From positions 62,001 to 126,000 of the forward strand of contig NZ_AXAU01000009.1 of assembly GCF_000472965.1 (NCBI RefSeq): a stretch of DNA of 64,000 nucleotides, read 5' to 3'. The notes beneath the pieces are model-generated. The model saw only the letters and a program-made list of their open reading frames with translations, had not been told where the DNA came from and made no database searches. This document shows positions 57,414 to 64,000 of this stretch, one piece after another. This stretch comes from Bradyrhizobium murdochi (GTDB lineage Bacteria > Pseudomonadota > Alphaproteobacteria > Rhizobiales > Xanthobacteraceae). Position numbers and translations under genes: made by a program. Numbering within the stretch: position 1 is the stretch's first letter; every line of letters starts with the position of its first letter.

Positions 57414-59978
57414 ATGACCGCCGAAACCGACAGCCGTCCGCCCACCGAGCCCTTCGCGGCCCATGAGCCGGCGCGGCGGGGCGGTAGCATCGTGCTGGTG
57501 TTGCTGGTGGCCGCCGGCATCGTCGCGGTGGCGGTGGCCCTGATGACCATCGGCCGCGCCCAGGCTCAGCCTTATATCCTCGGCGTGCTGGCTCTTTTGG
57601 CCATGGTCGGCCTGTTCAATCTGTTCGCCTTTGCCGCCGGTATCATTCGCTTCACCGACCGCGGGGCCGACGATCCGGTAATGGGCCGCATCGCCGATCA
57701 CGCCTATGACGGACTGGCGGTGACCGACCCCAAAGGCCACGTGGTCTATTCCAACGCCGCCTATCAGGCGCTGACCGGAGCTGCCACCGCGCAGGACGTG
57801 CGGCCGGTCGAGCGCGTTTTCATCGGCAATCCCGACGTCTCCGAAGCCGTGTTCCGCCTGCTCAAGGCCGCCCGTGAAGGCAAGCGGCAGCAGGAGGAGG
57901 TGCGCATCGCCGGCTCTGACGGCGCCCAGGGCCGCTGGCTGCGGATGCGGGTTCGCCCACTCGGCCAGGGCAAGCGCGAAGCAAAATACGCGGTGTGGTC
58001 GATCGCCGACATCACGCGGGACCGCGAGCGTCAGGAAGATGTGTTCCGGGAACTGCAGCACGCGATCGAATATCTCGATCATGCGCCATGCGGCTTCTTC
58101 TCGGTCGATCCGGCCGGCGACGTCATCTATGTCAACGCCACGCTGGCGAACTGGCTCGATTACGATCTCGCCGAGATTGGATCCGGCGGGCTGAAGCTTA
58201 CCGATATCGTCTCCGGCGATGGCGCCTCGCTCCTGACCTCGATCGTAGCGGTACCCGGCGAGGTCAAAACCGAAGTGTTCGACATCGACCTGCGCATGCG
58301 CGGCGGCAAGACCATGCCGGTGCGGCTCTACCACAAGCTCGCCTTCGGCGCCGATGGCTCGCCGGGTTCGTCGCGCACGCTCGTGATCAGCCGCACGCGC
58401 GACGAGCATTCCGACCCCGAACGTGCCGCCGAAGTCCGCTTCATGCGGTTCTTCGACCATACGCCGATGGCGATTGCGACGGTGGACCGCGGCGGCACGG
58501 TGGTGCGCGCCAACGCCCGCTTCGCCAAGCTCGCGCAAAGCCTGAGCTCGGACGGCGCGGCCAACAAGTCGATCTTCCGCACGGTAAATGCGCGAGACCG
58601 CAGCCTTCTGATCTCGGCGATCAATCAGGCGGCCGAAGGGCAGGGCGACATTGCGCCGGTGGAAGTCATGCTCGACGGCGCCAAGGAGCGCTGGGGACAG
58701 TTCTTCGTCACCGCCGTCGAGGAGGACGAGCGCGACACCGAAGCTGCCATCGTCTATCTGCTCGAGACCACCGAGCGGCGCACGCTGGAGAACCAGATCA
58801 ATCAGTCGCAGAAGATGGACATGGTCGGCCAGCTCGCCGGCGGCATCGCGCACGACTTCAACAACGTGCTGTCAGCCATCATGATGGCGAATGATTTCCT
58901 CTTGAACGCGCATAAGCCGACCGATCCGTCGTTCCAGGACATCATGCAGATCAAGCAGAACGCGACCCGCGCGGCGACGCTGGTGCGGCAACTGCTCGCG
59001 TTCTCGCGCCGCCAGACGTTGCGGCCGCAAGTGCTCGACCTCGGCGATGCGCTTTCGGACCTCACCATGCTGCTGCGCCGCCTGATCGGCGAGAAGGTCA
59101 AGCTCGACCTTGTGCACGGTCGCGATCTCTGGCCGGTCAAGGTCGATGTCTCGCAGTTCGAACAGGTGGTCGTCAATCTCGCGGTCAATGCGCGCGATGC
59201 GATGCCCGATGGCGGCAAACTGACGGTAAGGACCGCCAACGTGACGGTGGACGAAGCCGCGCAGCTTTCGCACAAGGGCATGCCGGCCGCCGATTACGTG
59301 CGGATCGACATTTCCGATACCGGCACCGGTATCCCGGCCGACATTGTCGACAAGATCTTCGAGCCGTTCTTCTCGACCAAGGAGGTCGGGAAGGGCACCG
59401 GGCTCGGCCTCTCCACGGTGTACGGCATCGTCAAGCAGACCGGTGGCTTCGTCTATGTCGACTCCACGCCCGGCGAAGGCACCACGTTCCGCATCTTCCT
59501 GCCGCGTCATCGGCCCGAGCTGGAAGCGCAGTCGGAGGCGCCTGCCGCCAATGGCACGGCCAGGGAAGGGGCGGCCGAGCCGCGGAAGCCGCGGCCCGAC
59601 CTGACCGGGCAGGGCACCATCCTGCTGGTGGAAGACGAGGACGGCTTGCGATCGTTGAATGCGCGCGGCCTGCGTTCGCGCGGCTACAGCGTGATCGAGG
59701 CCTCCAACGGCATCGAGGCGATGGAGGCGCTGGACGAAAAGGACGGTGCGGTGGATCTCGTCGTTTCCGACGTCGTGATGCCGGAAATGGACGGCCCGAC
59801 GCTGCTGCGCGAAATGCGCAAGCGCAATCCGAATTTGAAGATCATCTTCGTCTCAGGTTACGCTGAAGAGGCTTTTGACAAGAGCTTGCCGGAGAACGAA
59901 CAATTCGCCTTCCTGCCGAAGCCGTTTGCCCTCTCCGCGCTGGTCGAGAAGGTTAAGGAGACGATGACGGCTTCATAA
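57414..59978 (+). CDS. cckA: Cell-cycle hybrid histidine kinase CckA
   Basis: The 854-residue protein has two membrane helices (about residues 26-75), PAS-type domains (about 95-200 and following), HisKA with AGGIAHDFNN (His480), HATPase (SDTGTGIPADIVDKIF, GKGTGLGLSTVYGIVKQTGG) and a receiver with phospho-Asp786 (VVSDVVMPEMDG). This matches CckA, which phosphorylates ChpT and through it CtrA and CpdR. I chose ATG 57414; GTG 57402 would add four residues. It may be cotranscribed with flhB, though the 149-base gap allows its own promoter. The window carries several CtrA boxes, so CckA sits beside its own output genes. Confidence 0.92.
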   Translation: MTAETDSRPPTEPFAAHEPARRGGSIVLVLLVAAGIVAVAVALMTIGRAQAQPYILGVLALLAMVGLFNLFAFAAGIIRFTDRGADDPVMGRIADHAYDGLAVTDPKGHVVYSNAAYQALTGAATAQDVRPVERVFIGNPDVSEAVFRLLKAAREGKRQQEEVRIAGSDGAQGRWLRMRVRPLGQGKREAKYAVWSIADITRDRERQEDVFRELQHAIEYLDHAPCGFFSVDPAGDVIYVNATLANWLDYDLAEIGSGGLKLTDIVSGDGASLLTSIVAVPGEVKTEVFDIDLRMRGGKTMPVRLYHKLAFGADGSPGSSRTLVISRTRDEHSDPERAAEVRFMRFFDHTPMAIATVDRGGTVVRANARFAKLAQSLSSDGAANKSIFRTVNARDRSLLISAINQAAEGQGDIAPVEVMLDGAKERWGQFFVTAVEEDERDTEAAIVYLLETTERRTLENQINQSQKMDMVGQLAGGIAHDFNNVLSAIMMANDFLLNAHKPTDPSFQDIMQIKQNATRAATLVRQLLAFSRRQTLRPQVLDLGDALSDLTMLLRRLIGEKVKLDLVHGRDLWPVKVDVSQFEQVVVNLAVNARDAMPDGGKLTVRTANVTVDEAAQLSHKGMPAADYVRIDISDTGTGIPADIVDKIFEPFFSTKEVGKGTGLGLSTVYGIVKQTGGFVYVDSTPGEGTTFRIFLPRHRPELEAQSEAPAANGTAREGAAEPRKPRPDLTGQGTILLVEDEDGLRSLNARGLRSRGYSVIEASNGIEAMEALDEKDGAVDLVVSDVVMPEMDGPTLLREMRKRNPNLKIIFVSGYAEEAFDKSLPENEQFAFLPKPFALSALVEKVKETMTAS

Positions 59979-60146
59979 AATCCTGGCCGAGAACCTGCTG
60001 CGCATGGTGAATGCGGAGTTTACGGCCAAATCGTCACATCCCCGCGACTGAGGGCCGCAGCCGCCGTTCCCGATATTTGCTTCACTTTTGGCTGGCTCTG
60101 CCCATCTTAGGCGCACTTCCCCATGGAGGGGAATGAGGAAAAAGAT

Positions 60147-61133
60147 ATGAATTTCACGCAGACTGCGCGCGGAATTGTACGGGCGATGGCCATCGTTCTG
60201 TCGGTGGCGGTTCCACTGGCGATCACAATCGAAGCGGCTGACGCCCGCGTTGGCGGCGGCGGCAGCTCCGGTTCGCGGGGATCCAAGACCTATTCGGCGC
60301 CCCCGAGCACGACCACCGCGCCGGGCACGGCGCAACCCATGAACCGCAGCTTTACCCAGCCGGGCACCCCCGCAGCGGGCAATCCGGCCGCGGGCGCAGC
60401 CAACAAGGGCGGCTTCTTCAATCGGCCCGGCATGGGTATGCTCGGCGGTCTCGCGGCGGGCTTCCTCGGCGCCGGCCTGCTCGGCATGCTGTTCGGCGGC
60501 GGATTGTTCTCCGGCCTCGGCGGCCTGTCCTCGATCATCGGCCTGCTGCTGCAGATCGCGCTGATCGTCATCGTGGTGCGTCTGGCGATGTTGTGGTGGC
60601 AGCGCCGCCATACGCCGGCCTCCGCCTATGCCAACGGGCCTGCCGCCAGTGGGCCTGCTGAAGGCCCCGGTGCCCAGACCAGCTTCCGCTCCGGACTGGG
60701 TGGCTTTGGGCTGGGTTCGAGCCAGCCGGCGCTGGAAATCCAGCCGGCCGACTATGAGGCGTTCGAGCGGCTGCTCGGCGAGATCCAGGCCGCCTGGTCG
60801 AACGAGGATGTCGCCAAACTGCATACGCTGGCGACGCCGGAGATGGTGTCCTACTTCTCCAAAGACCTCGAGGAGAACAAGGCCCGCAACGACGTCAACA
60901 AGGTGTCCGACGTCAAGCTCTTGCAGGGTGACCTCGCGGAAGCCTGGCGCGAAGGCGAAACCGACTACGCCAGCGTGGCGATGCGATTCTCGCTGGTCGA
61001 CAAGACCCTTGAGCGCACCACAGGCCGTCTGGTCGCGGGCAGCGAAACCCCGATCGAGGCCACCGAAGTCTGGACCTTCGCCCGCCGCCGTGGCGGCGAC
61101 TGGGAACTCTCGGCGATCCAGCAAACGAGCTGA
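60147..61133 (+). CDS. Tim44-like domain membrane protein
   Basis: The 328-residue protein has a signal peptide or first helix (IVRAMAIVLSVAVPLAITIE), a Gly/Ser/Pro-rich segment (residues about 35-95), a Gly-rich membrane region (LGGLAAGFLGAGLLGMLFGG, IIGLLLQIALIVIVVRLAML), and a C-terminal Tim44-like domain (YEAFERLLGEIQAAWSNEDV, YFSKDLEENKARNDVNKVSD, TEVWTFARRRGGDWELSAIQ). Bacterial Tim44-like proteins have unclear roles; some alphaproteobacterial relatives (TimA) are membrane-linked. ATG 60147 follows GAGGAAAAAG. A strong terminator ends the unit. Confidence 0.85.
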   Translation: MNFTQTARGIVRAMAIVLSVAVPLAITIEAADARVGGGGSSGSRGSKTYSAPPSTTTAPGTAQPMNRSFTQPGTPAAGNPAAGAANKGGFFNRPGMGMLGGLAAGFLGAGLLGMLFGGGLFSGLGGLSSIIGLLLQIALIVIVVRLAMLWWQRRHTPASAYANGPAASGPAEGPGAQTSFRSGLGGFGLGSSQPALEIQPADYEAFERLLGEIQAAWSNEDVAKLHTLATPEMVSYFSKDLEENKARNDVNKVSDVKLLQGDLAEAWREGETDYASVAMRFSLVDKTLERTTGRLVAGSETPIEATEVWTFARRRGGDWELSAIQQTS

Positions 61134-61153
61134 TCATCTGCACCAACACGAAG

Positions 61154-61188
61154 AAGGCGCTGCGGTTTGTTCCGCAGCGCCTTTTTTC
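61154..61188 (+). terminator. Rho-independent terminator after the Tim44-like gene
   Basis: AAGGCGCTGCGG (61154-61165) pairs perfectly with CCGCAGCGCCTT (61172-61183) around TTTGTT, followed by a T-run. Confidence 0.92.
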
Positions 61189-61286
61189 TTTTGCGGGAAT
61201 ACATGCTCCATTTCGGGCTTCCCCTGCCGGAATAATGATTGCGGCCGCGTGTTGATGAGACACGGCCCACAACAGGGAGGTCTTCA

Positions 61287-61967
61287 ATGAACAGCTTCGC
61301 CCGGATCATCTCGCCGGCGTGCTTCGCCCTCACCGCCATGTCGATTCTCGCAAGCGTGCCTGTGCATGCGCAATCCGCCAATACCAGCTTCTTCGTCACG
61401 AGCAACGGCATCGGCAATGGCGGCAATCTCGGCGGTCTTGCCGGCGCCGACAATCATTGCCAGACGCTGGCGCAGGCCGCCGGTGCCGGAGGCAAAACCT
61501 GGCGCGCCTATCTCTCAACGCAAGGCGCCGACGGAGCGCCCGCAGTGAACGCGCGCGACCGGATCGGCAAGGGGCCGTGGCAGAACGCCAAGGGCACTGT
61601 GATTGCCAAGGATGTCGCCGAGCTGCACGGCGCCAACGGCCTCACCAAGCAGACCGCCTTGAGCGAGAAGGGCGAGGTCATCAATGGCCGCGGCGATACG
61701 CCGAATCGCCACGACGTGCTGACGGGATCGCAGCCCGACGGCACCGCGTTTACCGCCGGCGAAGATCGCACCTGCGGGAACTGGACGAGTTCGACGCAAG
61801 GCGCCGCCATGGTCGGACATTCCGATCGCGTGGGACTGCGCGACGACGACGCTTCGAAATCCTGGAATTCGTCGCATCCCTCGCGCGGGCCCGACGGCGG
61901 CTGTTCGCAGGCCGACTTGAAGAGCACCGGCGGCGACGGGCTGTTCTATTGCTTCGCGGCGAATTGA
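61287..61967 (+). CDS. Secreted lectin-like protein
   Basis: The 226-residue protein has a signal peptide (ISPACFALTAMSILASVPVH, ending AQSA). The mature domain has SNGIGNGGNLGGLAGADNHC, GKTWRAYLSTQGADGAPAVN, ARDRIGKGPWQNAKGTVIAK, TCGNWTSSTQGAAMVGHSDR and a final Cys-containing GLFYCFA. The pattern (paired Cys, WRAYLS, NW-S) fits the endostatin/C-type-lectin-like fold of bacterial secreted proteins. The binding partner is unknown. ATG 61287 follows AGGGAGG. A GGAAT-N17-GTT sequence upstream is one base off the EcfG consensus. Confidence 0.75.
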   Translation: MNSFARIISPACFALTAMSILASVPVHAQSANTSFFVTSNGIGNGGNLGGLAGADNHCQTLAQAAGAGGKTWRAYLSTQGADGAPAVNARDRIGKGPWQNAKGTVIAKDVAELHGANGLTKQTALSEKGEVINGRGDTPNRHDVLTGSQPDGTAFTAGEDRTCGNWTSSTQGAAMVGHSDRVGLRDDDASKSWNSSHPSRGPDGGCSQADLKSTGGDGLFYCFAAN

Positions 61968-62137
61968 CGGGCGGTCGGTCTTGCGCTCGCCCGGCGAGTG
62001 ACACAAACAGGATCGACCAATCGAAGTCCTTCGCACGATCGTGCGTCCAATGACAGTTCCGCAACATCGGTGCCCTCTCGATGTCGCGGAACTTATTCAG
62101 CCTATTTTCTTGCTCGTGCAATCCGGCTGTAGATCGC

Positions 62138-62162
62138 GGAACTGCTGAGTGTTTGGCGAGTT
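62138..62162 (+). promoter_or_regulatory. EcfG-type promoter of the small secreted protein
   Basis: GGAAC (62138-62142), 17 bases and GTT (62160-62162), ending 26 bases before ATG 62189. It has the same spacing as the DUF892 promoter at 4208. Confidence 0.7.
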
Positions 62163-62188
62163 GCCAATCGGCATTCGGAGGCCTTGCA

Positions 62189-62461
62189 ATGAAACGAGTC
62201 CTTGTCGCGTTGGCTTTTACCGTCTTGGCAACGCCGCTGGCGCTGGCCGGCAACACATCGTCGAACTCCAGCTCTAACTCGTCGAATGGCGTGCACACCC
62301 GCGTCGATACAATCACTACCGACGACGGCCGCGGACGGACATTTTATCAGCGGCGCAGCGTCCGCATCGACGCTGATCGCGGACGACCGACATACAAGCG
62401 CTACGGCGTTCGCGAAGGCTACGGCCCTGTGCGCCGCTGGCACCGTGACGATGATGATTGA
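62189..62461 (+). CDS. Small secreted basic protein of unknown function
   Basis: The 90-residue protein has a signal peptide (MKRVLVALAFTVLATPLALA), a Ser/Asn-rich linker (GNTSSNSSSNSSNGVHTRVD) and a charged C-terminal part rich in Arg, Tyr and Asp (RGRTFYQRRSVRIDADRGRP, ending in acidic WHRDDDD). I recognise no family. ATG 62189 follows CGGAGG, and an EcfG-type promoter suggests stress induction. Confidence 0.75.
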   Translation: MKRVLVALAFTVLATPLALAGNTSSNSSSNSSNGVHTRVDTITTDDGRGRTFYQRRSVRIDADRGRPTYKRYGVREGYGPVRRWHRDDDD

Positions 62462-62654
62462 GGCCATTCACGCGCGATCATGATATTTGACGAGCGCCAG
62501 GTATAGGCTCCGCGGCTTCGTCTGCGGCGCCTTCTACCTATGAAGCGCGATATCTGATTGCCGGTTCAGCTCAGTTCGGCAAGGCACTTAATTGCTTGTT
62601 GGCCACGCCGCTCTCCCGCAACTTCATGGCGCCGATGAAGAGGGAGACATTTCG

Positions 62655-64000
62655 TTGAACCCGTTGAATGCGCGCGCTGAACCGCTCCGCCAAACCGTCG
62701 CGAGTTCCTCCGAGCTGCTGGACGCCATCGAGACGGCCTATCAGCGCATTGAGAGCGAGCCTCACCGCAATTGCTGGATCCATGTTCGTCCCCGCGAGCA
62801 AGCACTCGAAGAGTGCCGCAGCTTGATGGCGCGCGCCCGAGCCGGCGAAGACCTGCCACTGCTTGGGATACCGTTTGGCGTCAAGGACAACATCGATGTC
62901 CAGGGAATGCCGACCACGGCCGCATATCCGGCCTTCAGCCATATGCCGCCGCGTTCTGCGAAGAGCGTCGAGCGGCTGATTGCCGCCGGCGCCATTTGCC
63001 TGGGCAAGACCAATCTGGATCAATTCGCTACCGGCCTCTCCGGCGCGCGGTCGCCTTACGGCTCCTGCGCGTCGGTTGCCGACTCGCGCTATGTTTCAGG
63101 TGGCTCCAGTTCCGGCTCGGCCGTAGCGGTTGCAGCCGGCCATGTCGTGTTCGCGCTTGGCACCGACACCGGCGGCTCGGGTCGCATTCCCGCGGGCTTC
63201 AACGAGGTGGTCGGCATCAAGCCAACGATCGGACTGGTGTCGTCGCGAGGGCTGGTCCCGAACTGCCCGACGATCGACTGCGTTTCGATCTTCTGCAACA
63301 CCGTGCAGGACGGCGAAGCGATCCTGGCTGTCATCGGGGGGTTTGACGCCGAAGACCCCTACAGCCGTGCCGCGACGGTTTCGGCTGCCGCCGGCCCCGG
63401 CAAGGCGTTTCGCTTCGGCCGCATCGCGCCGGCCGATGTCGAATGCTTCGGAATGAGCGAATGCGCTGAACTCTATGAACACGCCTGTCAGCGTTTTTCC
63501 CGGCTTGGCGGCGAGGCGGTCGAGATCGACTTTGCGCCTTTCAGGCAAGCCGGCGAGATGATGTTCACCGGCCCATGGGTCGCCGAGCGCCGCTCGGTCA
63601 TCGCCGCGCTGACGGATATCGACAATGGCGGCTTGCTCGACGTGACAAGAGCGGTATTGCAATCGGCATCAAGCTATTCCGCGATGGACGCCTTTTCCGC
63701 CATTCATCGGCTCTATCGGCTGCGCCGCGCCGCGCAGAACATCTTCGCCGATCTCGATGCGCTCGTGGTTCCGACAGCGCCGCGCCCGTTCACGCTTGCC
63801 GACATGCACGGCGATCCGGTCACGCTCAACAATCGGCTCGGTTACTACTCGTATTTCGCCAACCTGCTCGATCTCTGCGCAGTGGCCATTCCGAATGCGA
63901 GGTTGCCGAACGGCATGCCGATGGGCGTCACCTTGCTGGCGCCCGCCTGGCGCGACAGGGCCTTGATCGGCCTCGCGCAGCGGCTCGAGCCCGACGGAGG
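62655..64000 (+). CDS. atzF: Allophanate hydrolase, amidase domain (truncated by window end)
   Basis: An open frame from TTG 62655 runs off the right edge (448 codons seen). It is an amidase-signature enzyme: Lys77 in IPFGVKDNIDV, cis-Ser151 in VSGGSSSGSA and nucleophile Ser175 in GTDTGGSGRIPAG give the Ser-cisSer-Lys triad. The N-terminus (AIETAYQRIESEPHRNCWIH) and the motif LLGIPFGVKDNIDVQGMPTT match AtzF/DUR2-type allophanate hydrolase, which splits allophanate to ammonia and CO2 in urea use. GAGGGAGA supports the TTG start. No urea carboxylase gene precedes it here. Confidence 0.87.
   Translation, partial: MNPLNARAEPLRQTVASSSELLDAIETAYQRIESEPHRNCWIHVRPREQALEECRSLMARARAGEDLPLLGIPFGVKDNIDVQGMPTTAAYPAFSHMPPRSAKSVERLIAAGAICLGKTNLDQFATGLSGARSPYGSCASVADSRYVSGGSSSGSAVAVAAGHVVFALGTDTGGSGRIPAGFNEVVGIKPTIGLVSSRGLVPNCPTIDCVSIFCNTVQDGEAILAVIGGFDAEDPYSRAATVSAAAGPGKAFRFGRIAPADVECFGMSECAELYEHACQRFSRLGGEAVEIDFAPFRQAGEMMFTGPWVAERRSVIAALTDIDNGGLLDVTRAVLQSASSYSAMDAFSAIHRLYRLRRAAQNIFADLDALVVPTAPRPFTLADMHGDPVTLNNRLGYYSYFANLLDLCAVAIPNARLPNGMPMGVTLLAPAWRDRALIGLAQRLEPDG

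Noticed and set aside
57381..58853. A 490-codon open frame opposite cckA
   Set aside because: Antisense to a well-supported histidine kinase; composition typical of a shadow.
61229..61253. GGAAT-N17-GTT before the lectin-like gene as an EcfG promoter
   Set aside because: The -35 element has T instead of the invariant C, so it was not counted with the other EcfG sites.
1..64000. CRISPR arrays, insertion sequences, prophage or integrase genes
   Set aside because: No regularly spaced repeats, transposase, integrase or phage structural genes were seen on either strand.

Overview
The window reads as chromosomal DNA of a Bradyrhizobium-like alphaproteobacterium (Nitrobacteraceae). This rests on high GC content, dense coding, a Caulobacter-type flagellar gene set (flbT, flaF, fliX, motE, DUF6468) next to the cell-cycle kinase gene cckA, a CTSA-type DksA, EcfG-type stress promoters, and intergenic palindromes of kinds common in this genus. 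I saw no rRNA, tRNA, CRISPR array, insertion sequence or prophage.

Layout. 0-14.6 kb holds housekeeping and signalling genes: DUF2147 protein, SGNH hydrolase, YbhN-type membrane protein, DUF892 stress protein, an MHYT-PAS-GGDEF-EAL protein, YdcF, a MocR regulator divergent from a DUF1127 gene, UspA, SixA, an FAD oxidoreductase and MsrB. 14.7-25.4 kb is the first flagellar block: flgE-flgK-flgL, then flbT, a decayed flagellin fragment, flaF, a FlaG-like gene, a FlgN/FlbY-like gene, the rod-binding gene, flgI and fliX. 25.4-33.5 kb is an accessory stretch: HxlR regulator and reductase, DksA, a hydratase, a DehI-like protein, an exported SspB-like protein, a 26-residue membrane peptide, PRC-barrel, an ethylene-receptor-like hybrid kinase, and YidB/GlsB. 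33.7-40.5 kb is the second flagellar block: flgF-flgG-flgA-flgH leftward, fliL-fliM-DUF6468-motE rightward. 41.6-45.3 kb is a 1252-residue TPR protein behind a CtrA box. 45.5-51.3 kb is mixed metabolism and a diguanylate cyclase. 51.5-57.3 kb is the third flagellar block: fliO-fliP leftward, flgB-flgC-fliE-fliQ-fliR-flhB rightward. cckA, a Tim44-like gene, two secreted proteins and a truncated allophanate hydrolase gene close the window.

How it fits together. Early flagellar units carry CtrA-like sites (fliX, fliL, flgB operon, the TPR gene), while late structural units carry sigma-54 -24/-12 promoters (flgE, flgF, flgI). This is the Caulobacter class II / class III layering, and CckA, which starts the CckA-ChpT-CtrA relay, is encoded 149 bases after flhB. 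Independently, four and possibly five scattered genes carry EcfG (general stress response) promoter motifs. The export gate (FliP, FliQ, FliR, FlhB), proximal rod, distal rod, P and L rings, hook and junction proteins are encoded here. FliF, FliG, FliN, FlhA, FliI and an intact flagellin are not, so they must lie elsewhere.

The most unusual items are the signal-peptide-bearing SspB-like protein, the ethylene-receptor-like sensor that has lost its copper-binding histidine, a shared about 100-residue module inside both FlgE and FlgL, the frameshifted flagellin remnant, the tiny membrane peptide with its own stress-type promoter, and several families of intergenic palindromes, one showing compensatory base changes.
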